From: an uncultured Clostridia bacterium
GTDB lineage: Bacteria > Bacillota > Clostridia > Oscillospirales > Acutalibacteraceae
Length of the DNA stretch: 34,061 nucleotides
Assembly (NCBI GenBank): GCA_944380675.1
Contig: CALWIH010000015.1
Location: 1 to 34,061, forward strand
Direction: 5' to 3'
Within the stretch, counting starts at the first letter, position 1. Each line of letters starts with the position of its first letter. Below the pieces are notes generated by a model, which made no database searches, was not told the DNA's origin, and saw nothing but the letters and a program-made list of their open reading frames with translations. The translations under genes were made by a program, and so were the position numbers. This document shows positions 7,949 through 15,309 of this stretch, one piece after another.

Positions 7949-8533
7949 TCACGCCTTCCCTTTTTCCGCAAGGCCGCCCGGGCCCTGCTCATATCTGCGT
8001 CCGCACTTCGGACAGACGAGCTCCTCCGTGAGGCTTTCGCCGCACTCGCACGCCCATCCGCGCTGACGCGCCGGGTTTCCCATCATGACCGCGTGGTCGG
8101 GGACGTCCTTCGTCACGACGCTGCCCGCCGCGATGAACGCGTGCCGCCCGATGCGGTGGCCGCAGACGATCGTCGCGTTCGCGCCGATGCTCGCGCCCTC
8201 TCCCACCGGCGTGGGCTTGTAGAATTCATGCCCTGCCTGCGGGTACTTGCAACGCGGACGCTGCACGTTTGTGAAGACCATCGAGGGGCCGCAGAACACA
8301 TAGTCGCCGAGCATGACGCCGTCGTAGACGCTCACGTTGTTCTGAATCTTGCAGTGGCTGCCGATCGTCACGCCGGGGGCGACAAAGACGTTCTGCCCGA
8401 GGTTGCACCCTTCCCCGATCGACGCGCCGGCGCTGATGTGGGAATAGTGCCAGATCTTCGTCCCCGCCCCAATGCTTGCGCCGTCGTCGACGCAGGCGCT
8501 CGGGTGGACAAAATAGCTTTTCTGCTCTTCCAC
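7949..8533 (-). CDS. wbpD: UDP-sugar N-acetyltransferase, WbpD-like left-handed beta-helix protein
   Basis: From the GTG at 8533 the product has 194 residues, close to WbpD's usual length. It starts with a short leader into [16 protein letters not shown], the first turn of a hexapeptide-repeat left-handed beta-helix. [13 protein letters not shown] and [11 protein letters not shown] match the conserved WbpD core. It would acetylate the 3-amino group using acetyl-CoA. The C-terminal tail carries CxC...CPKC, a small zinc-ribbon-like addition. Start choice: an ATG at 8599 would add 22 arginine-rich residues but lies only about 4 bases from the predicted transcription start and has no ribosome-binding site; GTG 8533 has AAAGGA. 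The first gene of the leftward operon. Confidence 0.85.
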   Translation of the reverse strand: MEEQKSYFVHPSACVDDGASIGAGTKIWHYSHISAGASIGEGCNLGQNVFVAPGVTIGSHCKIQNNVSVYDGVMLGDYVFCGPSMVFTNVQRPRCKYPQAGHEFYKPTPVGEGASIGANATIVCGHRIGRHAFIAAGSVVTKDVPDHAVMMGNPARQRGWACECGESLTEELVCPKCGRRYEQGPGGLAEKGKA

Positions 8534-8545
8534 TTGCGGGTCAAA

Positions 8546-8551
8546 TCCTTT
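8546..8551 (-). promoter_or_regulatory. Ribosome-binding site supporting the GTG start of wbpD
   Basis: AAAGGA lies 12 bases before GTG 8533. The spacing is slightly long, but it is the only plausible site downstream of the promoter, so it argues against the upstream ATG at 8599. Confidence 0.5.
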
Positions 8552-8609
8552 CGGAATGGTTTGTGCCGCCGCACGCTTTCGGCGGCGAAATGGAATCATA
8601 TACCGATAT

Positions 8610-8638
8610 ATTATACCCCGAGCGGGAAGACTAGTCAA
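8610..8638 (-). promoter_or_regulatory. Strong sigma-A promoter of the leftward nucleotide-sugar operon
   Basis: On the minus strand TTGACT (8638-8633), a 17-base spacer and a perfect TATAAT (8615-8610) form a near-consensus promoter. Predicted initiation is near 8603, giving a leader of about 70 bases to GTG 8533. Confidence 0.8.
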
Positions 8639-8709
8639 TAATTCCGCGCGAAATCGGACGGTCTTACGGGAAAAATACAGGAAAGATCGCGCGTTATTTT
8701 GGTTTAGAT

Positions 8710-8730
8710 TGTCAACTCCGCTTGTTGACA
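8710..8730. promoter_or_regulatory. Perfect 7-bp inverted repeat overlapping the rightward -35 box
   Basis: TGTCAAC (8710-8716) and GTTGACA (8724-8730) are perfect reverse complements around a 7-base centre. The right arm includes the TTGACA -35 hexamer of the aminotransferase promoter. It could be an operator or simply two facing TTGACA motifs; the leftward TTGACA has no -10 partner. Confidence 0.5.
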
Positions 8731-8753
8731 TTACCCTCCCCGCGCGGTATCAT
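8725..8753 (+). promoter_or_regulatory. Sigma-A promoter of the divergent sugar aminotransferase
   Basis: A perfect TTGACA (8725-8730), a 17-base spacer and TATCAT (8748-8753) precede the gene at 8801, leaving a leader of about 40 bases with GAGG as ribosome-binding site. Confidence 0.8.
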
Positions 8754-8800
8754 GAGACGGAGAGAACCGTAAAATATCGATAGAGAATCGAGGAATAGAA

Positions 8801-9976
8801 ATGAGCCAGTTTGTCAGAAGAGAGGATTTCATCCCGTATAATCTGCCGGATATCACCGAGGCCGAGATCGACGAGGTCGTCGACACGCTGCGCTCCGGCT
8901 GGATAGCCAAGGGGCCGCGCACCATCAAATTTGAGAAGGAATTCGCCGAGTACCTCGGCGCGAAGCACGCGATTGCCGTCAACTCGTGCACGGCGGCGCT
9001 GCACATCTCCCTGCTCACGCAGAACATCGGCCCGGGCGACGAGGTCATCACGACGCCGATGACGTTCGCCTCCACGGCGAGCACCATCCTGCACTGCGGC
9101 GCGAAGCCGGTCTTCGCCGACATCGACTACCGCACCGGCTGCATCGATCCGGACGAGGTGGAAAAGAAGATCACCCCGCGCACGAAGGCCATTGTGCCGG
9201 TGCATTACAGCGGACAGGTCTGCGACCTCGACCGCATCTACGAGCTCGCGGACAAGCACGGCCTCTACGTCTCCGAGGACGCCGCCCACGCGCTGTGGAG
9301 CCGCTACAAGGGCCGCCTCATCGGCAACGGGCTGCGCGGCGCCGCCTCCTACAGCTTCTACGCGACGAAAAACCTCGCCACCGGAGACGGCGGTATGCTC
9401 GTCACCGACCGCGACGACATCGCGGAGCGCGCGCGCATCCTTGTCGGCCAGGGCATGAGCCACAACGCCTGGAACCGCTACGCCAAGGGCGGCAGCTGGA
9501 AATACGACATCGTCGAGCCGGGCTACAAATACAATATGTTTGACATTCAGGCCGCGCTCGGCCTCGTGCAGCTCTCCCGCCTCGAGGAGATGCAGAAGCG
9601 CCGCCTCGAGATCGCCGCGGTGTATCAGGAGGAATTCGGCAAGATCGACGCCGTCGAGCCGCCGTTCGTCCCGGAGTTCGCGACGCACTGCTGGCATCTG
9701 TACGTCCTGCGCGTCCTGCCGGAGCTCTTGACCATCGACCGCGATCAGTTCATCGTCGAGCTCAACGAGCGCAACGTCGGCACCAGCGTGCACTTCATCC
9801 CGACGCACACGATGACGGCCTTCCGCAAGCTCGGCTGGAAGGAGGGGGACTTCCCGATGACGGAGAAGCACTTCGAGCGCATCATCTCCCTGCCGCTCTA
9901 CCCGTCGATGACCGACGAGCAGGTACAGTATGTGGTCGCCGCCGTCCGCGACATCGTGGAGAAGTTCCACAAGTAA
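8801..9976 (+). CDS. DegT/DnrJ/EryC1/StrS sugar aminotransferase
   Basis: A 391-residue PLP aminotransferase for nucleotide-linked keto sugars. The cofactor lysine is Lys190 in SFYATKNLATGDGG, and SEDAAHA (158-164) is the phosphate/ring-contact segment. This active-site form is typical of enzymes acting on UDP-4-keto sugars (ArnB/PseC/PglE-like), but C3 enzymes also exist, so position is uncertain. It stands alone, divergent from the wbp-type operon and under its own promoter, ending at a 17-bp-stem terminator. No 4,6-dehydratase is in the window to supply a 4-keto substrate. It may add a second amino sugar to the same surface glycan; that is inference. Confidence 0.87.
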   Translation: MSQFVRREDFIPYNLPDITEAEIDEVVDTLRSGWIAKGPRTIKFEKEFAEYLGAKHAIAVNSCTAALHISLLTQNIGPGDEVITTPMTFASTASTILHCGAKPVFADIDYRTGCIDPDEVEKKITPRTKAIVPVHYSGQVCDLDRIYELADKHGLYVSEDAAHALWSRYKGRLIGNGLRGAASYSFYATKNLATGDGGMLVTDRDDIAERARILVGQGMSHNAWNRYAKGGSWKYDIVEPGYKYNMFDIQAALGLVQLSRLEEMQKRRLEIAAVYQEEFGKIDAVEPPFVPEFATHCWHLYVLRVLPELLTIDRDQFIVELNERNVGTSVHFIPTHTMTAFRKLGWKEGDFPMTEKHFERIISLPLYPSMTDEQVQYVVAAVRDIVEKFHK

Positions 9977-10032
9977 GGGTGTAAAGAGTACGTCCTTTAT
10001 AAAGGCGGAACACTTTTCAGATGAGCATAATT

Positions 10033-10074
10033 ACAGGCCGCCGCAAAGCAAAGATACGCTTTGCGGCGGCCTGT
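10033..10074. terminator. Bidirectional terminator, 17-bp perfect stem
   Basis: ACAGGCCGCCGCAAAGC (10033-10049) pairs perfectly with 10058-10074 around an 8-base loop, followed by TTCTGTCTT rightward. It separates the convergent aminotransferase and rqcH genes. Confidence 0.85.
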
Positions 10075-10081
10075 TTCTGTC

Positions 10082-11842
10082 TTACTTCTCCTGCAGCCGG
10101 GCAGGGAGCTCCGCGTCCGGCGTGACGTAGACGGTGCTGTAATCGACATAGATCACCATGCCGGGCTTCGCGCCGTTCGGCTTGCTCACATGGCGCACCT
10201 GCGTGTAGTCGACCGGCACCTGTGAGGAATCCTTGCCGCGGCTGTGGTACGCGGCGAGCATGGCGGCCTCGCGCAGCGCCGTCTCGGTCGGCTCCCTTCC
10301 CTCGGTGACAAGGATGGTGTGCGAGCCGGGGATGTTCTTCGTGTGGAACCAGACGTCGTTGTTGCTCGCCTGCTTCATGGTGAGCTTGTCGTTCTGGCGG
10401 TTGTTGCGGCCGACGAGAATCAGGAAGCCGTCGGAGGAGCGGAATTTGAGCGGAGCTGCAGCGGCGGCGGGCTTCTGCTTCCCGCGCGGCGCGCGGATGT
10501 ACCCCTGCCCCGTCAGCTCCTGGCGGATTTCGCTGAGGTCGCGCTCCGTCTCCGCGCGGCTGAGCTCCTCGAACACGGAATCGAGGTAGACAAGTTCCTC
10601 CTCCGCCTGGGCGATCTGCTCGGTGAGCTTCTCCTCGGCGGTGCGCGCCTTGCGGTACTCCTTGAAGTATTTCTGCGCGTTCTGCGTCGGGGTGAGGAGC
10701 GGGTCCATCTTGATTTTGAGGAGGGGCATTCCCTCCTCGTAGAAGTTTTCGAGCTCTGCTTCCTGCTGCCCCTTCTCGAGGCGGTAGAGGTTCGCGCTGA
10801 TCAGCTCGCCGCACAGGCGAAGCTCCTCGCGCTTCCCGCACTGCTCGAGCTCGGCGCGCTGCTTATTGATCTTGTTTGTGAGGCGCTCGGACGTGTTCGC
10901 GAGCAGGCGCAGCAGATCCTGCGAGCGGACGCGCATCCGGTCGATGCGGTCGCGCTCGTCGTAGAAGGCGTCGAGCAGCTCGGAGCAGGTGTCGTATTTG
11001 CGCACGACGGCGGCGAGGCCGTACTGCTCGATGGGAAAATAGGTAAGATCGAGCGGCTTGCCGTCCGGCTTGACGGCCATGTGCGGCGTCCCGGAGATCT
11101 CGCGGATGGTCGTGAACAGGCGGTTCAGGAAGAAGGAGAGGCGGAGCCACTGCTCCTCCCCGAGCTGGCCGATCTTCCAGTCGGAGCCGTGCGTGACGTG
11201 GTACGCCACCTCGCGCGCGACAATCGGCGAGACGCCCTGCAGGGCGTTCAGAATCGCCTTGTCGAGGGAAAGCCCCTCGGCGGACGCGCGGATGCGGGCG
11301 ACGGCGTCCTCGGCGGAAACGTCGAGCGCGCAGAGCTTGTCCTGCAGGGGCGGAAGCTCGTAGGCGAGACCCGGCAGGACGAGGCGCTCGGAGGTCATCT
11401 CCGCGTCGACGCGCTTGAGGGCGTCGATGATTTTTCCCTTCTCGTCGACGAACACGATGTTGCTGTAGCGGCCCATGATCTCCGCGTAGATGGAGAGCGA
11501 GACGTGGTCGCCAAGCTCGTTGACCGCGTCAAAGACGAGGCGCAGGACGCGCTCGAGGCCGGGCTGCTCCACGGCGGTCAGCCGCGCGCCCTGCAGGCGC
11601 TTGCGCATCAGCATACAGAGCATCGGCGGCTGCGGCGGGTTCTCCGGCACGAAGCGCGTGAAGTGGATGCGCGCGCTGTTGGCGCGGGCGGAGATCAGAA
11701 GCTTGAAATGATCGGTATAGGTGCGAAGGAGGAGCACCATCTCCTCCTTGTTCGGCTGGTAGATTTTTTCCACCCTGGCTTCCAGGGCGTTCTCTTCCAG
11801 CTCTCTGCGAATATGGCGCAGAAACGCTCCGTCAAGAGCCAT
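10082..11842 (-). CDS. rqcH: Ribosome quality control protein RqcH (NFACT family)
   Basis: The 586-residue protein has the NFACT layout: NFACT-N domain (about 1-180) with a helix-hairpin-helix segment, a central coiled-coil region (about 270-430), and the NFACT-R/DUF814 domain (about 440-560) containing DVWFHTKNIPGSH. RqcH binds obstructed 50S subunits with peptidyl-tRNA and recruits tRNA-Ala to add C-terminal alanine tails that mark stalled products for degradation. It was formerly annotated as a fibronectin-binding protein. The ATG at 11842 has AAGGGAG at 8 bases; a GTG three codons upstream is too close to that site. With this start the position equivalent to B. subtilis Asp97-Arg98 reads Glu97-Arg98. 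Last gene of the leftward trmK cluster. Confidence 0.9.
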   Translation of the reverse strand: MALDGAFLRHIRRELEENALEARVEKIYQPNKEEMVLLLRTYTDHFKLLISARANSARIHFTRFVPENPPQPPMLCMLMRKRLQGARLTAVEQPGLERVLRLVFDAVNELGDHVSLSIYAEIMGRYSNIVFVDEKGKIIDALKRVDAEMTSERLVLPGLAYELPPLQDKLCALDVSAEDAVARIRASAEGLSLDKAILNALQGVSPIVAREVAYHVTHGSDWKIGQLGEEQWLRLSFFLNRLFTTIREISGTPHMAVKPDGKPLDLTYFPIEQYGLAAVVRKYDTCSELLDAFYDERDRIDRMRVRSQDLLRLLANTSERLTNKINKQRAELEQCGKREELRLCGELISANLYRLEKGQQEAELENFYEEGMPLLKIKMDPLLTPTQNAQKYFKEYRKARTAEEKLTEQIAQAEEELVYLDSVFEELSRAETERDLSEIRQELTGQGYIRAPRGKQKPAAAAAPLKFRSSDGFLILVGRNNRQNDKLTMKQASNNDVWFHTKNIPGSHTILVTEGREPTETALREAAMLAAYHSRGKDSSQVPVDYTQVRHVSKPNGAKPGMVIYVDYSTVYVTPDAELPARLQEK

Positions 11843-11863
11843 GGGAAACACTCCCTTTTCGAT

Positions 11864-12619
11864 TCAGATTGCGGGGCGGCCCCAGTAGACCGCCGTGTCG
11901 TTCGGCACGCGCAGAAGGCCGCCCTCCGCGTACCGGTCAAACAGCGCGCCGAGGGCTTCGAGATACGGCTCGTACCCCTCCTCGGCTTCCCTGAGACTGT
12001 AGGAGGCCGAGAGATTGCGCTGCAAAAACTTTTCCTTCGTGTAAAACAGGTCGTTCGGGATTCGCAGCGTTTCCGGCTCGCCGCCGAAAAACAGGCGAAG
12101 ATTTTCCTCGGTTTTCCTCCAGTTGCCGCCGCCAAAGCCGGAAAAGCCGGGGCAGTAGCGGCGGCAGATCGCCGCGTTCTCCCGCACGGAAGCGTCCTCC
12201 TCCCTGCGGCTGTTCCAGACGAGGACGGACAGCCCGCCCGGCGCGAGAATCCGCAGGCACTCGCGGCGAAAGTCGTCCGGCCGGAACCAGTGGAACGCCT
12301 GCGCAGCCGTGACGAAGGAGACGCTTTTCTCCGGAAAGCCGGTGGCCTCCGCCGTCCCGCCGGAGACGGAAAAGCGGGGATTTCCGCCGAGGCTGCGCTC
12401 CGCGGCGCGCCTCATGTCGTCGTTCGGCTCGACGGCGAAGACGGTGCAGCCGAGGTCCAGCAGGAAGCGGGAGAAAATGCCCGTCCCCGCGCCGACGTCG
12501 GCGACGCGCGCGCCGCGCAGTCCGAGCGCGGCAAGCTGTTCGGCCAGGGCGGCGGGATAGCCCGGCCTCGAAGACTGATAGACGTCCGCCCTGCCGGAAA
12601 ACTTCTTCGTGTTGTCCAT
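11864..12619 (-). CDS. Class I SAM-dependent methyltransferase
   Basis: A 251-residue methyltransferase. The SAM-binding motif I is VADVGAGTGIFSRFLL (about 39-54), with the acidic loop AVEPNDDMR (motif II), the AAQAFHWF motif, and LAPGGLSVLVW as motif III region. It resembles the Methyltransf_11/25 group, in which the FHWF sequence is common; substrate is unknown. The ATG at 12619 follows GAGGACGG. It begins nine bases after the nif3 stop and is followed 21 bases later by rqcH, so it probably rides on the same transcript as these RNA/translation genes. That weakly suggests a role with them rather than with small-molecule metabolism. Confidence 0.82.
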   Translation of the reverse strand: MDNTKKFSGRADVYQSSRPGYPAALAEQLAALGLRGARVADVGAGTGIFSRFLLDLGCTVFAVEPNDDMRRAAERSLGGNPRFSVSGGTAEATGFPEKSVSFVTAAQAFHWFRPDDFRRECLRILAPGGLSVLVWNSRREEDASVRENAAICRRYCPGFSGFGGGNWRKTEENLRLFFGGEPETLRIPNDLFYTKEKFLQRNLSASYSLREAEEGYEPYLEALGALFDRYAEGGLLRVPNDTAVYWGRPAI

Positions 12620-12627
12620 GGCCGTCC

Positions 12628-13401
12628 TCACAGGCGATGGGACGGCGCGAGGGACGACGCCGCGACGGAAAACATAACGTCCGGGAACGCGTCGGCGAGC
12701 CTGTCGCGCAGCGGCACGAGGACAACCGCCTCGGTGTGGTAATGGCCTGCCGCCACGAGCGTCAGCCCGGCCTCGCGCGCGGCGAGAAGCTCATGGTGAT
12801 GCGCTTCGCCCGTGACGAACGCCTGAATGCCCGCCGCCGCGGGATCCTCCGGGAAATAGGAGCCGCCCGCTCCGCTGCACAGGCCGACGGTGCGCACCGG
12901 CGTGCTTCCCTCGGTGTACTCGACGCCCTCGCAGCCGAGCGCGTCGCGCACAAAGAGGGCGAAGTCCCGCGGCTCCATCGGGGCGGGAAGCTCGCCGCAC
13001 AGGCTCTCCGGCAGGCCGGACGGCGCGTCGACGCCGAGCGTGCGGACGTTCGCAAGGCCGAGCCGCGCCGCGAGGCAGGTGTTCACCCCGCCGGGGGCGA
13101 GGTCAAGGTTCGTGTGGGCGCAGATGGCCGCGAGGCCGTTCGCCGCCAGCAGCCACGGCGCGGAGCCGGGCGCGAGGCGGCGCAGCGGGTTGAAAATCAC
13201 GGGATGGTGGCTCACGAGAAGCTGCGCGCCTGAGGCGGCGGCCTCCCTCACCACGTCGGGCGTGATGTCGAGGGCGAGGACGGCGCGGCGCACCTCCTCG
13301 CGCCCGCTGCCGGCGAGCAGCCCGGCGTTGTCAAAGCTCATCGCCGTCGAAAACGGCGCCCAGCCGTCGAGAAACGCATAGATGTCACGGACAGTTGTCA
13401 T
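12628..13401 (-). CDS. Nif3-like dinuclear metal centre protein
   Basis: A 257-residue Nif3/YqfO-family protein. Metal ligands are visible as SHHP (His65, His66), HTNLD (His96, Asp100) and GHYHTE (His220, Glu224), with the MSFDNAGLL segment near the N-terminus. Its length fits the short form without the PII-like insert found in B. subtilis YqfO. Molecular function is unsettled; GTP cyclohydrolase I-related and metal-chaperone roles have been proposed for relatives. The start at 13401 is supported by AAGGAG. It overlaps the end of trmK by 17 bases, a pairing conserved widely in Firmicutes. Confidence 0.88.
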   Translation of the reverse strand: MTTVRDIYAFLDGWAPFSTAMSFDNAGLLAGSGREEVRRAVLALDITPDVVREAAASGAQLLVSHHPVIFNPLRRLAPGSAPWLLAANGLAAICAHTNLDLAPGGVNTCLAARLGLANVRTLGVDAPSGLPESLCGELPAPMEPRDFALFVRDALGCEGVEYTEGSTPVRTVGLCSGAGGSYFPEDPAAAGIQAFVTGEAHHHELLAAREAGLTLVAAGHYHTEAVVLVPLRDRLADAFPDVMFSVAASSLAPSHRL

Positions 13402-14113
13402 CACAGTTCGCTCCTTCCCTTGCCTCGCGCTCCAAAAGCCCGCAGAGCTTTCCGAGCGCGTCCGCTTCCTCCGTTTTTCCGGTGCAGCGCAGGCCGCCCT
13501 CACGCTTTCGCAGGGACGCCGCCCGCGCGAGCAGAAACTCGCGCGCCTCCGGCGTGTCGGGACGCACAAGGCCGCGGTGCAAAAAGAGGGGATCCGACGC
13601 GTTTTCCGCGGCCCGCGCCGGGTCGAAGCAGACGAGCATCGCGCTGTACAGCCTCCCCTCCCCGCGCACGACCTCCTCGCGCAGGACGGCGAAGCCCTCG
13701 CGGGAGAGGAAGGCGCGCAGATCCTCCGCAGAGGTCATCGGCTGCAGAATCAGGCGCTTTTCGGCGGAGCGCAGCCACGGCGCGCGGGCGATGATGCGCG
13801 CGATGAGCTCGCCCCCCATCCCGGCGATGACGACGTCGTCGGCCTCCTCGGGCGAGACGGCGTCGAGGCCGTCCGAGAGGCGCGCGGCGACAAGCTCCTG
13901 CACGCCGTACCGCTCGATGTTCTGCCGGGCGGAATGGAGCGGGCCCTCGCGGACGTCCCCCGCCACGGCGGAGCGGATGCGCCCCATGCGCGCGAGCCAG
14001 ACGGGCAGATACGCGTGATCTGTCCCGACGTCGGCGAGACGGCAGCCCTCGCGCGTCAGTGAGGCGCAGAGCCCCAGCCTCGCGCCGAGGGAGAACAGGG
14101 TCTTTTCCTGCAA
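13385..14113 (-). CDS. trmK: tRNA (adenine(22)-N(1))-methyltransferase TrmK
   Basis: A 242-residue class I methyltransferase of the TrmK family, which makes m1A22 in tRNA. Motif I is LADVGTDHAYLPVWLA (26-41), the catalytic-pocket segment is VVIAGMGGELIARII, and LILQPMTSAEDLRAFL is typical of the family. Translation starts at TTG 14113, eight bases after GGAGG. The 3' end overlaps nif3 by 17 bases, the classical trmK-nif3 arrangement. The C-terminal part contains the charged helical extension expected for TrmK. It is upstream of nif3, a methyltransferase gene and rqcH in one leftward cluster. Confidence 0.9.
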   Translation of the reverse strand: MQEKTLFSLGARLGLCASLTREGCRLADVGTDHAYLPVWLARMGRIRSAVAGDVREGPLHSARQNIERYGVQELVAARLSDGLDAVSPEEADDVVIAGMGGELIARIIARAPWLRSAEKRLILQPMTSAEDLRAFLSREGFAVLREEVVRGEGRLYSAMLVCFDPARAAENASDPLFLHRGLVRPDTPEAREFLLARAASLRKREGGLRCTGKTEEADALGKLCGLLEREAREGANCDDNCP

Positions 14114-14121
14114 TCGGGTTC

Positions 14122-14126
14122 CCTCC
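14122..14126 (-). promoter_or_regulatory. Shine-Dalgarno deciding the TTG start of trmK
   Basis: GGAGG on the minus strand lies eight bases before TTG 14113, and no in-frame ATG is suitably placed, so the unusual start is well supported. Confidence 0.7.
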
Positions 14127-14147
14127 TCATTTCTTCGCTATCGGAAA

Positions 14148-14179
14148 GGAGCCGCCCGGCAGCGCTGCCGAACGGCTCC
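14148..14179. terminator. Hairpin between the DUF1858 gene and trmK
   Basis: GGAGCCG (14148-14154) pairs with CGGCTCC (14173-14179), enclosing a perfect CGGCAGC/GCTGCCG palindrome. The leftward side has only a short T run (TTTCC), so termination may be partial and trmK may receive read-through. Confidence 0.55.
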
Positions 14180-14191
14180 CTGTTCGCGTTT

Positions 14192-14395
14192 TTACTTGTT
14201 CGCAACGTGGGCGTTGAGCTTCTTCAGGAGCTCGTCCACGCTGACGCCGTGCACCATGCACGCCTGCTCCAGGGATTCGCCGCGCGACGCGGGGCAGCCC
14301 AGGCAATGCATCCCCATTTCCAGGAAATAGGGCGCCGTCGTCTCGTCGAGCTTGAGAATGTCGCCGATCAGCGTATCTTTCGTAATCACAGCCAT
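14192..14395 (-). CDS. DUF1858 domain protein (hybrid-cluster-protein-associated redox disulfide domain)
   Basis: A 67-residue cytoplasmic protein consisting only of a DUF1858 domain: KDTLIGDILKLDETTAPYFL leads into GMHCLGCPASRGESLEQACMVHGV, with a CxxC pair (HCLGC) expected to cycle as a disulfide. The family is common in anaerobes as free proteins or as domains near hybrid cluster proteins; its biochemical role is not established. The ATG at 14395 follows GGAGG at nine bases. It has a good promoter of its own and a hairpin after it, so it is probably expressed as a short separate transcript. Confidence 0.85.
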   Translation of the reverse strand: MAVITKDTLIGDILKLDETTAPYFLEMGMHCLGCPASRGESLEQACMVHGVSVDELLKKLNAHVANK

Positions 14396-14449
14396 CGATT
14401 GAAACCTCCAAATTTCCGCGCGCTTCCCGCGGCGGTTTACTTTTTCTCA

Positions 14450-14478
14450 ATTATAATACCCAAAACGGGTTTTTGCAA
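14450..14478 (-). promoter_or_regulatory. Sigma-A promoter of the DUF1858 gene
   Basis: Minus strand: TTGCAA (14478-14473), a 17-base spacer and TATAAT (14455-14450). The spacer holds a small ACCC/GGGT dyad. Confidence 0.7.
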
Positions 14479-14506
14479 TACTGCCCGCGGAAAAAAGCCT
14501 GTCCGA

Positions 14507-15103
14507 TCACTCCGGGAACAGCTTGCGGAGCTTCGCCCGCGCGCGCTGCAGGGCGTTCCCCACCGATTTTTCCGTCGTGTGAAGCTCGCGCGCCGCCTCG
14601 GCGTAGCTGCACCCTCTCAGGTGGAGGAAGAACGCCTCACGCTCCAAACAGGTGAGCGACTGCGCGATCTTTTTGAGCGCGGCCTCGTACGCCTCGCTGT
14701 CGGCGAGACGCTCCTGCGGATCAACGCCGCCGGGAAGCGACTCGAGCCGCCCGTCCTCCCCGCTGAGGGAGACGTGCTCGACCGGCGCCGGCTTCGCGCG
14801 GCCCGCGCGCCGCAGGGCGGTGATCATCCTGTTGCGGATGCAGACGTCGGCAAACGTGGGAAAGGAGGCGTTTTTCCCCGTGCGGTAGAAACGAGCCGCG
14901 GCGAGCAGACCCAGAAGGCCCTCCTGGGAAAGCTCCTCCTCGTCAAGCGCGCCGCCGCGCAGGCGGACGGCCTTCGCCCGAATCAGAGACATATAGCGTT
15001 CCGCGAGCTCCCAAAACGCCTGCGGATCCCCGCTCTGGATGCGGAGGCAGAGCTCTCCGTCGGAGCGGGGAGCTTCTCTCCCGTTGGTCTTCTCTTGCAT
15101 CAT
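14507..15103 (-). CDS. sigH: RNA polymerase sigma-70 family factor, SigH (Spo0H)-like
   Basis: A 198-residue sigma factor with region 2 (DEEELSQEGLLGLLAAARFYRTG, then ASFPTFADVCIRNRMITALRRAGR for -10 recognition and melting) and region 4 (LTCLEREAFFLHLRGCSYAEAARELHTTEKSVGNALQRARAKL, a helix-turn-helix for -35 recognition). The absence of regions 1 and 3 and the ASF.TFA..CI segment match SigH/Spo0H, which drives early stationary-phase and sporulation genes in Bacilli and Clostridia. Start: ATG 15103 has GGAGAGG upstream; the ATGs at 15136 and 15160 fall within or before the predicted promoter. Exact orthology to SigH is likely but not proven. Confidence 0.83.
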   Translation of the reverse strand: MMQEKTNGREAPRSDGELCLRIQSGDPQAFWELAERYMSLIRAKAVRLRGGALDEEELSQEGLLGLLAAARFYRTGKNASFPTFADVCIRNRMITALRRAGRAKPAPVEHVSLSGEDGRLESLPGGVDPQERLADSEAYEAALKKIAQSLTCLEREAFFLHLRGCSYAEAARELHTTEKSVGNALQRARAKLRKLFPE

Positions 15104-15131
15104 TTGGCCCTCTCCGTCTGGAATTTTATTT

Positions 15132-15160
15132 ATCATACAACATCTTTTGCGGAAAATCAA
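15132..15160 (-). promoter_or_regulatory. Sigma-A promoter of the sigH-like gene
   Basis: Minus strand: TTGATT (15160-15155), a 17-base spacer and TATGAT (15137-15132). The -10 overlaps an in-frame ATG, which excludes that upstream start. The rest of 15161-15309 holds two TATAAT strings (15228-15233 and 15269-15274) facing yifB but without clear -35 partners. Confidence 0.7.
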
Positions 15161-15309
15161 CGCCGCCCGCCGGGTGCGGGAAGCACTATTTTTCGCGCAT
15201 ACGGGGCAAGTTCGACAATTTGCGCAATATAATTCCGTTTTGGAATAATGAGGGAGGCATACCGGCGATATAATGAGACAGAATCAGCGCGACACAGGGA
15301 GGAGCGGCA

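Noticed and set aside
8687-8715. Second leftward promoter using TTGACA on the left arm of the dyad
   Set aside because: No -10-like hexamer lies 16-19 bases downstream; the region there is GC-rich.
15211-15274. Two TATAAT strings as the yifB promoter
   Set aside because: Neither has a -35 resembling TTGACA at 16-18 bases, so no specific promoter is claimed.
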